In this document: piece by piece, positions 43,910 to 55,619 of the stretch
Layout: the number at the start of each line of letters is the position of its first letter
Position numbering within the stretch: position 1 is the stretch's first letter
Source: Pictodentalium vernedei
Lineage: Eukaryota; Mollusca; Scaphopoda; Dentaliida; Dentaliidae
Length of the DNA stretch: 64,000 bases
Reading direction: 5' to 3'
Assembly (NCBI GenBank): GCA_031216915.1
Contig: CM062297.1
Coordinates: 183,528,083 to 183,592,082, forward strand
Program-made: the position numbers and the translations under genes
The notes under the pieces: model-generated
What the model was told of the DNA's origin: nothing
Databases searched by the model: none
Seen by the model: only the letters and a program-made list of their open reading frames with translations

Positions 43910-46804
43910 ATTGAGATTATTTTTCCATTTCGATGATTTTTGTCTGACGGGTTTCGCGAAAACGGCCTGTGCGAATTTACTGAGATTTGGCACACGTATA
44001 GAGTTCCATCTGAAGTTTCTCACCTGGGTCATGGCATTCCTGAAGTTTTTCATCTTCTGCCAAAACAGTGGAAAATGTAGTGAAAATGACACGTTTTGCC
44101 ACAATTCTCCAAAACCCTCTGGATGATTTGGCTGAAACTTTCGTTATATTTGTAGCATAACTTACTGAATCTGGCTACAGAGGCGATATTTCTCTTGTGG
44201 ACCTGTTTTCGCCACAAAATTACGAGCAATGTGCATTTCGGGCAAAATTGGCCAGTTTTCACATGAGATTTCTCAGCACTGCAGCCGAATTTTGTCGAAA
44301 CGGTTCCCGTGAGAGGATTGGGCCTTCATCCAGGAACAATTTTCCTGTTACATGGTTTATTCAAAGTTTTAACCTTCACCCAGTATTCGGGCCTAGAATT
44401 CGAGTACCCTAAAATTCTTCGTAAAATTGGTTCATTTGGAGGTCACCTTTCGGCCATTTTCGAATGGAATATCGAAAAATGATTTAAATGGTTGTATTCA
44501 CAATTGCGTACCGAGCATATTTGCTGTTGTAAGTTTGGTTGTAAAGTTTAACACTATGCTCATTCTGTTTGCATAAAGATAGGTGCAGTCCAAAAAAACT
44601 CTCATTTTCCAGAATTTGGTAAGTTTAAGTGACGATTTACTCCATTCCTAATTGATTGAGCGCTGAATGTTTTCTATGGCTGTATGCAGCAGTCATAGTG
44701 TGACAACTTTTGTTTTATATGTCATTATTAAAAGTTTAACCCTTAAGCAGATTCGAGACTGCCCATACGGGTGCGGTCGGAATAATGGATATTTTCATAA
44801 AATCACTGAATATTGACAAGCGTGCAGTGATAGTTTGGAATAGAATATCCGAAAATGCTTTCGAAATTCGGATTCACAGTTCAATTCCAAGAATATCTCC
44901 CGTTATAAGGTTGCTGTAAAGTTTAACGCAGTCCCTGTCTCGGATGCATAAACGTAGGTGCCGTCGAAAAAAACTCTCATTTTTTTTTTCAGAATTTCGC
45001 AGGTTTAAGTGACAATTTACTCCATTCCTAATTCATTGAGCGCTGAATGTTTTCCATGCCTGCATGCAGCAAGCGTAGCACGACAACTTCTGTTTTATAC
45101 GTTATTATTAAAAATTTAACCCTTACAGATTTAGGAGTTCCCATGTGGGTACAGTCGGAATAATTGTTATTTTTGCAAAATCAGTCCCTGAATATACTGG
45201 TAACCGTGCAGTGGCCTTTCGGTGGTGAAACACGAAGCCGCAAATAGTTAAGGTAGAAAAGTTCATCAAATAGACAGATATAATGCCAAACTCAGCCGGT
45301 GACAGGTAAATAATGAATGGAAAAGTCGTTGAATTGAGAAGAAAGTAGGGACGAATCGTCCCCTCGGTTTCCACCTGATCCACGGTGTTTGCACGCGGTC
45401 TTGGCACTTGGCAAAGATACTAAACTGTCGGGCAGGGACAGGAGAAAACATTCTGAGAATTTGAAGTTGCTGCCTTGTATGGTCGGGACATAATTGGCGT
45501 ATATCGGACATTGTATCTGTTCAGTTTGAATGTCAAATTAGCCAGATGACGGCTTTTTCGCCACCGGGTCGAGTTGTCAGTTTCTGCCGGTACGCTCTGA
45601 AATAAGCAGTTTAACTCCAAACTTTCAGTCGCATGTGAATGTGTGAATATTGAAAGCTGAACAGTTCATCAAATAGACAGAAATAATGCCAAACTCGACG
45701 GGTGACAGGTAAATAGTGAATGGAAACGTCGTTGCATTGGGAATAGAGTAGGGACGAATCGTCCCCTCGGTTTCCACGCGATCCACGTTGTTCCCACGCG
45801 GTCACGCCACTCGACAAATATACTAACCTGTCAGGCAGGAAGAGTAGAACAACTTCTGAAAATTTCGTGTAGCTGCCTCCAGTGGTCTGGACGTAGTGGG
45901 CGTATGAGCGACACTGCTGTCTGTTCAATTTTAATGTCAAATTAGCCAGATTACCGCCTATTCGCCATTAACCCATGCGCGATTACTGTCCACTTTTCAT
46001 TTCTGACAAATATCTAACTGTTACCAGCTTGGCGAGGTCCATTTGGCGCCAGTGTACACAATGCATCTTTCAGTCACCAGCATCTCTCCACCAGAAACTG
46101 AGAATCCACGATTTCAAGCGGAACTACCCCAGAGGGGGAGCAGTGCCACAACCCCAGACATATACCCAGCGTCAGGTCGCACCGGCTAGAACAGGACCAA
46201 ATTCAAACAATTACCTCCACTCATTAAAACGCTATATCTCGGCCAATTCTTGTCCGATTTCCATAAACTTTTCACTCATTCTTCACAAATAGTTACCGCA
46301 TCTTTTCACACAGAGAGCGACACCAGTTTCCCATTCTATCATGTTGAATGTCAGGAGAGAGTATGTGCACGTTCGGGGTGTGGGTTGAGAGAGAGAGGGG
46401 CGGCTGCCTCGAGGCCCATGCTTGGTTTCGGAACTTTCTAATAATATGACCGAGTTCGTGTGAGCTTCAGGTACAAACGCTGAAAGTTTGGGATGGCTGC
46501 TGCGAAAACGTTCGCCACAATCTATGGTGTCACACATGCACATGTTGTTATTATTAAGTACACGCGATCTGTTCAACAGGTTTGCTATTTAGCCCTAACT
46601 TGGACATTAAGTATACAGCATTCACGCCAATTTGAAAGAGTATTGCCGAAAGAATTGTTAGACACTGTAGGGAGTTTTCTATCGGCTATGCACTTAATAT
46701 AGCCTAAAAACCTACCAGCACTATATGCAATCTTGTTCCGCCGCTGCCTAAAAAACAAGCGGAATAGGTGAATCTCTCGATTTTTTGAAATCGAAAAATC
46801 TAGT
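43910..46804 (+). repeat. Array unit 3 (2,895 bp)
   Basis: The left ~740 bp match unit 2, but from ~44650 it carries variants shared with unit 4 and not with units 1-2 (e.g. GACTGCCCATACGGGTGCGG). Confidence 0.93.
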
Positions 46805-49698
46805 ATTGAGATTATTTTTCCATTTCGATGATTTTTGTCTGACGGGTTTCGCGAAAACGGCCTGTGCGAATTTACTGAGATTTGGCACACGTATAGAGTT
46901 CCATCTGAAGTTTCTCACCTGGGTCATGGCATTCCTGAAGTTTTTCATCTTCTGCCAAAACAGTGGAAAATGTAGTGAAAATGACACGTTTTGCCACAAT
47001 TCTCCAAAACCCTCTGGATGATTTAGCTGAAACTTTCGTTATATTTGTAGCATAACTTACTGAATCTGGCTACAGAGGCGATATTTCTCTTGTTGACCCC
47101 TTTTCGCCACAAAATTACGAGCAATGTGCATTTCGGGCAAAATTGGCCAGTTTTCACATGAGATTTCTCAGCACTGCAGCCGAATTTTGTCGAAACGGTT
47201 CCCGTGAGAGGATTGGGCCTTCATCCAGGAACAATTTTCCTGTTACATGGTTTATTCAAAGTTTTAACCTTCACCCAGTATTCGGGCCTAGAATTCGAGT
47301 ACCCTAAAATTCTTCGTAAAATTGGTTCATTTGGAGGTCACCTTTCGGCCATTTTCGAATGGAATATCGAAAAATGATTTAAATGGTCGTATTCACAATT
47401 GCGTACCGAGCATATTTGCTGTTGTAAGTTTGGTTGTAAAGTTTAACACTATGCTCATTCTGTTTGCATAAAGATAGGTGCAGTCCAAAAAAACTCTCAT
47501 TTTCCAGAATTTGGTAAGTTTAAGTGACGATTTACTCCATTCCTAATTGATTGAGCGCTGAATGTTTTCTATGGCTGTATGCAGCAGTCATAGTGTGACA
47601 ACTTTTGTTTTATATGTCATTATTAAAAGTTTAACCCTTAAGCAGATTCGAGACTGCCCATACGGGTGCGGTCGGAATAATGGATATTTTCATAAAATCA
47701 CTGAATATTGACAAGCGTGCAGTGATAGTTTGGAATAGAATATCCGAAAATGCTTTCGAAATTCGGATTCACAGTTCAATTCCAAGAATATCTCCCGTTA
47801 TAAGGTTGCTGTAAAGTCTAACGCAGTCCCTGTCTCGGATGCATAAAGGTAGGTGCCGTCGAAAAAAACTCTCATTTTTTTTTTCAGAATTTCGCAGGTT
47901 TAAGTGACAATTTACTCCATTCCTAATTCATTGAGCGCTGAATGTTTTCCATGCCTGCATGCAGCAAGCGTAGCACGACAACTTCTGTTTTATACGTTAT
48001 TATTAAAAATTTAACCCTTACAGATTTAGGAGTTCCCATGTGGGTACAGTCGGAATAATTGTTATTTTCGCAAAATCAGTCCCTGAATATACTGGTAACC
48101 GTGCAGTGGCCTTTCGGTGGTGAAACACGAAGCCGCAAATAGTTAAGGTAGAAAAGTTCATCAAATAGACAGATATAATGCCAAACTCAGCCGGTGACAG
48201 GTAAATAATGAATGGAAAAGTCGTTGAATTGAGAAGAAAGTAGGGACGAATCGTCCCCTCGGTTTCCACCTGATCCACGGTGTTTGCACGCGGTCTTGGC
48301 ACTTGGCAAAGATACTAAACTGTCGGGCAGGGACAGGAGAAAACATTCTGAGAATTTGAAGTTGCTGCCTTGTATGGTCGGGACATAATTGGCGTATATC
48401 GGACATTGTATCTGTTCAGTTTGAATGTCAAATTAGCCAGATGACGGCTTTTTCGCCACCGGGTCGAGTTGTCAGTTTCTGCCGGTACGCTCTGAAATAA
48501 GCAGTTTAACTCCAAACTTTCAGTCGCATGTGAATGTGTGAATATTGAAAGCTGAACAGTTCATCAAATAGACAGAAATAATGCCAAACTCGACGGGTGA
48601 CAGGTAAATAGTGAATGGAAACGTCGTTGCATTGGGAATAGAGTAGGGACGAATCGTCCCCTCGGTTTCCACGCGATCCACGTTGTTCCCACGCGGTCAC
48701 GCCACTCGACAAATATACTAACCTGTCGGGCAGGAAGAGTAGAACAACTTCTGAAAATTTCGTGTAGCTGCCTCCAGTGGTCTGGACGTAGTGGGCGTAT
48801 GAGCGACACTGCTGTCTGTTCAATTTTAATGTCAAATTAGCCAGATTACCGCCTATTCGCCATTAACCCATGCGCGATTACTGTCCACTTTTCATTTCTG
48901 ACAAATATCTAACTGTTACCAGCTTGGCGAGGTCCATTTGGCGCCAGTGTACACAATGCATCTTTCAGTCACCAGCGTCTCTCCACCAGAAACTGAGAAT
49001 CCACGATTTCAAGCGGAACTACCCCAGAGGGGGAGCAGTGCCACAACCCCAGACATATACCCAGCGTCAGGTCGCACCGGCTAGAACAGGACCAAATTCA
49101 AACAATTACCTCCACTCATTAAAACGCTATATCTCGGCCAATTCTTGTCCGATTTCCATAAACTTTTCACTCATTCTTCACAAATAGTTACCGCATCTTT
49201 TCACACAGAGAGCGACACCAGTTTCCATTCTATCATGTTGAATGTCAGGAGAGAGTATGTGCACGTTCGGGGTGTGGGTTGAGAGAGAGAGGGGCGGCTG
49301 CCTCGAGGCCCATGCTTGGTTTCGGAACTTTCTAATAATATGACCGAGTTCGTGCGAGCTTCAGGTACAAACGCTGAAAGTTTGGGATGGCTGCTGCGAA
49401 AACGTTCGCCACATTCTATGGTGTCACACATGCACATGTTGTTATTAGTAAGTACACGCGATCTGTTCAACAGGTTTGCTATTTAGCCCTAACTTGGACA
49501 TTAAGCATACAGCATTCACGCCAATGTGAAAGAGTATTGCCGAAAGAATTGTTAGACACTGTGGGGAGTTTTTTATCGAGTATGCACTTAATATGGCCTA
49601 AAAACCTACCAGCACTATATGCAATCTTGTTCCGCCGCTGCCTAAAAAACAAGCGGAATAGGTGAATCTCTCGATTTCTTGAAATCGAAAAATCTAGT
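46805..49698 (+). repeat. Array unit 4 (2,894 bp)
   Basis: Very close to unit 3 throughout. Homology stops exactly after CTAGT at 49698, where flanking TTAGTTCTTG replaces the ATTGAGATTA seen at internal junctions. Confidence 0.93.
49663..49698 (+). repeat. Right terminus: SIR, hairpin, CTAGT
   Basis: GGAATAGGTGAATCT is followed by TCGATTTC-TT-GAAATCGA (8-bp perfect stem) and AAAATCTAGT. The same block closes units 1-3, with CAATTTC or CGATTTT variants in the stem. Confidence 0.8.
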
Positions 49699-50034
49699 TT
49701 AGTTCTTGAAATTGTGTAAGGTTAATTGTTGACACTAAATTGTGTAATGAAGGAGGATATTTCTGTTACAGCTTCTCTATCATTTGTCATAAAAACATCC
49801 TGTAGTTCTTAAGATGAAGGCATGTGTTTTATACCATGATTGATGTGTGTATTCAATGTTACCCAAAACAATACAGACATTGAGAAATGTGCAAGTTATA
49901 CAACACATGGAATCGGGCTTCCATGAAAGAACATCATGTAAGTACGCATACGACTGGTCATTGCGCATCTTCAGTGACCTTATGACGTGAATGAAATTCT
50001 TCAACACAAAATGGTGTCAAGTAAGACCGTTGAA
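49699..50034. other. Right flank of the array, no gene seen
   Basis: Unique-looking AT-rich DNA. TTTTATACCATGATTG at ~49829 recalls the start of the 19285 element, but no second end is visible. Confidence 0.4.
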
Positions 50035-50249
50035 GGTGATGACACAAACAAAAGTCTTGAATAACTCATTTTTTGTCTCAAAAACATAGGTTATGACCCC
50101 TCATTGGAACGAGCTCGATGGGCTTGTTCCAAAGAGGGGTCATAACCTATGTTTTTGAGACAAAAAATGAAAAAATACTAAAAAATTAATTGCCAATTTT
50201 TGTGAATAGTGCTGGCCGGTTTTGGCCATTACATTGGGTAAAGGGTTAA
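50035..50249. mobile_element. piggyBac-like MITE, type A, left end lost
   Basis: Type A palindrome (TTTTTTGTCTCAAAAACATA; GGAACGAGCTCGATGGGCTT) and right end GGGTAAAGGG|TTAA at 50246-50249. Confidence 0.8.
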
Positions 50250-51211
50250 AAATATCAGCCTCCTTCACTTAATTTGAGTTGAATTGTGGTATAAATACAG
50301 AATGCAACTTGGATAGAGTATTGGGGATAGAATCGACAACCCCTGTTGAAGTTTTTTCTGTATTTCATGAGCAGCTTAGGTGCTCATGAAATACAGGGGA
50401 AGCTCCAGCTTAGGTTGTTGATTCCAGTTCTCCGTACTCCACCCTCATTGAATTAGAACTGTCTTAATATCTCAGTCCTTGAGATCCATTTATACAGCAG
50501 TGGAGTCAATTGAAGCCTCTGGTAAGCTACATGTATATGTCCTGTTAAATTTAAATGGCAGTGTTCTCAAGTTTTAAGGGTATTTATAAACAAGGTGCCT
50601 CATGAATGGAAGTTCTTTCTTATATTTATGTTTTAACAAAATTTGGGTGTTTGATAAATATGAAAGAAGTTTTATAAAGTTGGAAAAATTGTTTATTTTT
50701 CTAGAGCCGAGTATTTTAACAATTGCATAGATAGCATTTTTCAGTGGTCATTCACAATAATAAAATTTCTGAATGAAATTAGCAATACAGTGCGCTGCTA
50801 TGAGCCTCATGTGGAATGCATTGTATTGCTAATTTTTTTGTTGGAAATTTCATGGCCTTAGCCCCTGTATTAAGTGAGGGCATATCCTCACTCAATATGG
50901 AAGATTTAGGTTCTAAAATGATCACCTAAAAGTTAAGGGATTTGAAGTAGCAACTAATTCTGTCCATTTCTGTTTTATGTATATCTACTGTGTACAGGCC
51001 TAAAATAATTTCCACCAGTTCTTCAAAACTTTGGTGTGGAAGTGGGAGTCATACATCACTTACACCACTTGTATCTGTGCCCCATGTATTTGTGACACAA
51101 TCACTAACATACTTTCTGTTTTAACTGTGCAGTAAGGATTATCCCATGCACATTTGCACCCTGTGTCATTGCGAAGAGATGTTGACTTTTTGTTACAGCT
51201 TTTATACTATT
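50250..51211. other. No gene; two hairpins
   Basis: CTGTATTTCATGAGCAGC / GTGCTCATGAAATACAG lies at ~50355-50398, and AATTAGCAATACA / TGTATTGCTAATT at ~50778-50832. The rest is unassigned. Confidence 0.5.
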
Positions 51212-52036
51212 GTTCCCTGTGTGTGAATACTGGGAAGTAAAGCAGTGCTTGTTTGTGAAACTCCTCTAAAATGGGCAACATGGGTACAAACAATTGGCTG
51301 GACTTGACTTTGTATCCATGTTGTGGCTATGATTAGGTAGGGCCCTGCAAAGCTTCGAGATTTGATTCTCTTTCAAATCTTAAGTTGCTATTCATTTCAA
51401 TTCGGCTACACGATTTGTTTCCATTTGAATATTTTCACTGGAATATAGCTTGACATCAGTCATCTGCGTCGTTTCACAATTCGTATAGTTCTGGTGCAAA
51501 TTGTACATAAATAATATTGAAAATAAATACTGAGTGTAGTTTCTGCTATCTAAACAGAAACAATGTGTACCCATGCCACCAGCCATGCTAATTCCAGTCA
51601 TACTAGACACTACCACTGTTGAAAGAAAACCTAAAGTTTCCAGGCAATATCAATGATGATCTATTGCCAGTGGCTACAGGCTTGGCAATTTCAGGAGAGC
51701 GATTTTTTAGCTCTCCTTACTGCCCTCCTGAAAGAATTAAGGAGAGAGAAAAATTGCCCTCCTAAATATTTTAGTCTGGGATGATTGAGATTACATGTAT
51801 TATGCTCACATTAAATTTTTGTTGTAAAGCAAAAATGTAATTTAACTTCGAAGTCACATAACATCACGTAATTTCATTTTGAAAGTGGTTTAGTGGTAAA
51901 AGGTAATGGCTGCAACCATACCCAAACACAGTTGCAATCATTTGAAGCAAAGTGGGTCACAGCAATATGGGTGATTTGCAGGACCATATGATTAGTCATT
52001 ATGCAGAAATATGTGACCTTGAACACCAATAAATAA
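51212..52036 (+). mobile_element. SINE-B copy split by a hAT-like MITE
   Basis: The body (GAAGTAAAGCAGTGCTTG, CTCTAAAATGGGCAACATGG, CTATGATTAG) stops at 51337. The tail (TCATTATGCAGAAATATGTG, AACACCAATAAATAAC) resumes at ~51993. Confidence 0.85.
51338..51988. mobile_element. hAT-like MITE inside SINE-B
   Basis: TAGGGCCCTGC to GCAGGACCATA, with an 8-bp duplication TGATTAGG / TGATTAGT. The left part has GATTTGATTCTC words as in 35594-36735. The interior holds a GGAGAGCG...CTCTCCTT hairpin near 51695-51715. Confidence 0.8.
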
Positions 52037-52139
52037 CTATGCTATTCCACGTCTCTGATGACACTAAGCTGTGCCCGGCCATGATTAACCCTTAAGACTT
52101 CGGATTAATTTCATGTTAATAACTATTGCATATACAAGT

Positions 52140-52508
52140 ACACTGCTGCAGGTGACTTAACAGTGTTTCTACATTATTGTTAGCTACCTGTGCAGGCAGC
52201 CAATGATGTAAAAACACTGTCAAGATAAATGCATCCACCCAGAAGAGTTATGAAAGAAGAAAATACTTGGGACATTTTCAGAGCAATATAAAAAAGCATC
52301 TGTTTGTGGCCGTATGGGTCTTAACTGGTAGGGTGCTAAATTATTTTGGGCCATCAAAATTTGTTCACATATCTTTGCCTTGTTCCAGTTTATGAGAGAG
52401 TGCCTGTAGGCACTCTCCCATAAACTATAACAAGACAAATCCTTACAGACTAAATAATATCACTTCAAAGATAATACCAATATGGGCTTCCAGCACTCTA
52501 TCAGTTAA
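52140..52508. mobile_element. Hairpin repeat and H-family MITE
   Basis: TTTACATTATTGTTAGC/GCCAATGATGTAAA hairpin at 52150-52215. An H-family MITE, TTAACTGGTAGGGTGCTAAA (52321) to CACTCTATCAGTTAA (52508), has a TTATGAGAGAGTGCC hairpin core. Confidence 0.75.
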
Positions 52509-52833
52509 CCCATAAACTCTGGTTATGCAACAGAATTTTCTTCAGTCACTTTGTTTTTCTCTAGTTTAACTCTGAATTTATTCAATTATAACTTGTTTGA
52601 TAGAGCTCAATGAGCTCTGCCAGACAAGGTAAATTTGGTTAAATATGAAACTGCATTATGGGAAATATTTACTGCTGAAAACTTTTCCAATTTGACATCA
52701 GAGTGCTGAGTTTTAAGGGTTAAAAGAGACTTTTCCATCAGATTGTTGTCAGAACTCAAATTTTAGAATCTGTTTGTCCAGCCCCTTTCTTGAGGGGTAT
52801 TTCCTGACCTCCTTATTATAATACAATCTACAG

Positions 52834-52908
52834 AAGCCAAAGTTAATCATCCACCTCAAAACCAGATACCTGAATGATGCTGCAGAAATTGATTTGAGTC
52901 CGTGCTAA
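52834..52908 (+). CDS. Very tentative exon
   Basis: AATACAATCTACAG precedes KPKLIIHLKTRYLNDAAEID LSPC and a stop. The residue mix is protein-like but only 24 codons are open and no clear donor exists. Confidence 0.15.
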   Translation, partial: KPKLIIHLKTRYLNDAAEIDLSPC

Positions 52909-53078
52909 AATGCGTTTTTGTGTGCAGTATTGTACCTAGTAAAGATTTGTAGTGATTCAGTCATTTATTTTTTTGTATCTTCCTTTTTCAGCAAACATAT
53001 CCTACTAACTGTAATCACTTCACAATTCTTTCACAACTTTTTTTCCTATACATGTTTCTGCTTCTTCTAATTTGTTAG

Positions 53079-53202
53079 AGTTGTACACTGACGGTATGTC
53101 AGAACTGCACCTCTTTGTCACATCCACTTGTCATAGCCAAGGTCACTATTACCTGTAATACTGACAATGCAGAATTCAGATGTAATGTGTTGTTTATTAC
53201 AA
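53079..53202 (+). CDS. Candidate cysteine-rich exon
   Basis: A long pyrimidine tract (TTTCTGCTTCTTCTAATTTG then TTAG) precedes 53079, and a consensus GTAAGT donor starts at 53203. The frame in between is fully open: SCTLTVCQNCTSLSHPLVIA then KVTITCNTDNAEFRCNVLFI T, with five cysteines in 41 residues. That pattern suggests an extracellular disulphide-bonded segment, though no domain family is recognised. Phases are 0 at the start and 1 at the end; phase 0 would fit the alternative GTATGT donor at 14887. A second frame (LYTDGMSELHLFV...) is open for 25 codons, so the choice is not certain. Confidence 0.35.
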
Positions 53203-53306
53203 GTAAGTCACCATTAAAATAAATTTTTGTTATTCTTTTTCTTGTATTGCAAAATCTGAGCAGTATTAGGTTGGTAAATTGTATGGTATATTAGTTAGAT
53301 TTATGA

Positions 53307-53530
53307 ACAGCATCCCTGTGGGAACTTTGGGGAGTGAAGAAGTGCTTGTTTACTGTGGTAAACAATCTCTGTTTTACTGATAAAATAGAACCCAGTCACC
53401 AATGCGTGGGTTGTATGTCCTCTAAAATGGGCAAAATAGGTATAAACGATTGACTAAACTTGATTTTATCCCCATGTTGCAGTCTTGATTAGCTATTGAG
53501 CAGAAATATGTTACCTTAAACACCAAATAA
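53307..53530 (+). mobile_element. SINE-B copy
   Basis: CATCCCTGTGGGAACTTTGG, GAAGTGCTTGTTTACTGTGG, CTCTAAAATGGGCAAAATAG and TTAAACACCAAATAAAT. Confidence 0.85.
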
Positions 53531-53703
53531 ATATATAAATAAATTTAAATACTGAACAACAATAGGTAGATTTAAATTTTGTATTAAATGGGAAAAAAAA
53601 TTGATTAATTCAATGAGATTATGCCAAAGTCCCATTTTCAAGCCCATGTAATAACAAAGTGTCAGGGAAAAATTACGAGTTTCCCTTGAAGTAATGATAT
53701 GAC

Positions 53704-53941
53704 TTAACCCTTTGACCCTGAGCAGCCACTTTTCTGGCCAGGAACATGATACGTCATAACGTCATTAAATAGGATGGCTGTTCAGTAAATGTGTGGGGTA
53801 TACCATCAATATTTTCAACGTGCAGCCCCAAGGCTGCACGTTTAAAATATTGATTGGTCTACCCCGGATAATGAATATGGACTCTTCTAATTGCTGTCAT
53901 TGAACTGGCATGGAAGATACCACTAAAGATCAAAGGGTTAA
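53704..53941. mobile_element. piggyBac-like MITE, second family
   Basis: TTAA|CCCTTTGACCCTGAGC to GATCAAAGGG|TTAA. The centre pairs AATATTTTCAACGTGCAGCC with GGCTGCACGTTTAAAATATT. CATGATACGTCATAACGTCA lies in the left arm. Confidence 0.88.
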
Positions 53942-54125
53942 CTTGCCTGGTAATGTGTTGTTGGTTTAACTATATCCCTGATACAGGTGAGTTTACCTGC
54001 CCAGTACAGTGATGGAGATATAATCCTTGTTCTTATTAACAAAATATATCCATATCCCTACAAATAGTAATCTTCTAATCAAAGATTTCTTGAGGTCTGA
54101 GTGTATTTAATTTGTTTAATTTTTC

Positions 54126-54335
54126 TCCCCGTGGGAACTCTTGGAAGCAGTGCTTGTTCACTGTGGTAAACAAGCTATGTTTTACTGATAATATAGGACC
54201 CAGTCACCAATGCTTTGAGTGGAAGTCCTCTAAATGGGCAACATGGGTACGATTGACTGATTTTTTCTCAAGCTGCAGTCACGATTAGCCATTGTGCAGA
54301 AATATGTGACCTTAAACACCAATAAATAAATAAAT
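54126..54335 (+). mobile_element. SINE-B copy
   Basis: CCCCGTGGGAACTCTTGGAA to TTAAACACCAATAAATAAAT. Confidence 0.85.
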
Positions 54336-54411
54336 TTAATTTTTCATCAAATTAAGTCATGGCTGTTGCTGTACAGTAGCCACAACTTGATTTTATGAAA
54401 AATTCAAGAAA

Positions 54412-54650
54412 CAACTCCCTGCATGGGAACCCAGGGAAGTGAAGCAGTGCTTGTATACTGTGGTAAACAAGCTCTGCTTCACTGGTAAAATAGGGCCCAG
54501 TCACTAATGCTTTGGGTGCGAGTCCTCTAAAGTAGGCAGCATGGGGTATAAAGGATTGACTGACCTTGACCTTATCTCCATTTTGTGGTCATGATTAGTC
54601 ATTGTGCAGAAGAATGTGACCTTAAACACCAGTAAACACCAATAAATAAG
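54412..54650 (+). mobile_element. SINE-B copy
   Basis: CCCTGCATGGGAACCCAGGG to ACACCAATAAATAAG, same orientation as the copy ~80 bp upstream. A hairpin (TCATCAAATTAAGTCATGGC / GCCACAACTTGATTTTATGA) lies between them at 54344-54404. Confidence 0.85.
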
Positions 54651-55426
54651 AAACAACTCAGCAGGTAAGAGTTAACCCTCTAGACACGGATGCCAAAATT
54701 TCAAGCTGCTAACTTTTCCCATAATGCAACTTGTAATTTAATCTTCTTTGACAGAACTTAATGATGTTAATTTCAAGCTGCATTATGGAAAATATTTTCA
54801 GTTTGATATTTTACAGTTACCCTTTTACTTAATCTTAAAAAAAAATTATGCTGTTAACCCTTTGGCTAAAATGATAGATGACTCTCGCTGTCTTTTTCTG
54901 CTTTTGACCCTTTTTGTGGTTTTCAGTACTTTTCAATAGATCCATGATAATGGCTTCTAGCACTCAACCAGTTAAGTACCTACTATTTTCAAACTGTGAG
55001 ATTCGATTCAATTCAAAATCCTATGTCTGAATTCATTTGAAATTCAAGACTTGAAATGTGAGATTTTTTGCAAGATCCTAAAACAAGATCTGTAGGTATA
55101 TGCGATTGGCTAAACTTGACTTCATACTTGTGTTATAGCCAAAGCATACTTGTGTTATAGCCAAAGATGCTGATTGTGAACTTAAATAAGTCCAAAGTTC
55201 TGTTTTCTTCTGGATGATTTGCTTGCCAGATTTGTTTGGTAATCAACATTCAGAAGAAAACAGGCACAACACTGCACAAAACAGTAAATCTGGAATTTAA
55301 TACTTAAACTGAACCTTTTTATCATCATGTTCATATTTGCTACTTGACTGTAAATGTATTCATTTCATAATAAAATACAGTAATGCTCATTCCAGACTTT
55401 TTATTCATTTTTTCATTTAACCTCTT
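54651..55426. other. MITE debris, no gene
   Basis: An H-family right end (CACTCAACCAGTTAA) is at ~54960-54975, and hAT-like GATTCGATTCAATTC words at ~55010. A tandem CATACTTGTGTTATAGCCAA duplication lies at ~55124-55165. Confidence 0.5.
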
Positions 55427-55619
55427 CCTCTGTGAGAATTCCAGAAAGTGGTGCAGTGCTTGTGCACTGTGGTAAACCAGTTCTGCTTTACTTGTAACTG
55501 GTAATTATCATCTAGGGTAGAAGTCCTCTAAAGTGGGTTTAACTCTTAGGGGACTGGACAGTTGTCATGAATTCATACCTGACCACAGTCTGTACATATC
55601 CAGTGGCTTAGCAGAGATT

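Larger units (their letters stand above)
36908..49698 (+). mobile_element. Helentron/HINE-like element amplified as a four-unit head-to-tail array
   Basis: Four units end at 41019, 43909, 46804 and 49698, each time with a SIR (GGAATAGGTGAATCT), then a short hairpin (TTCTTGAAA core), then AAAATCTAGT. The outermost left end (36908) starts AGATTCACCTATTTCC, the inverse of that SIR, and forms its own palindrome with AATAGGTGGATCT. Left palindrome, central tandem repeats, a right subterminal inverted repeat followed by a terminal hairpin, and T on both flanks are the layout of Helentron-derived elements (DINE-1, HINE, bivalve 'pearl'). No Rep/helicase frame exists, so it is non-autonomous. Confidence 0.6.

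Noticed and set aside
39340..48835. Minus-strand frames of 94, 81, 66 and 109 codons conserved in all four array units
   Set aside because: Conservation is explained by recent tandem duplication. No start context, domain or codon-pattern evidence supports coding.
36908..49698. Classic Helitron (5' TC, 3' CTRR, A|T target)
   Set aside because: CTAG followed by T fits, but the left end lacks TC after A. The paired subterminal repeats favour the Helentron/HINE type; kept only as an alternative.
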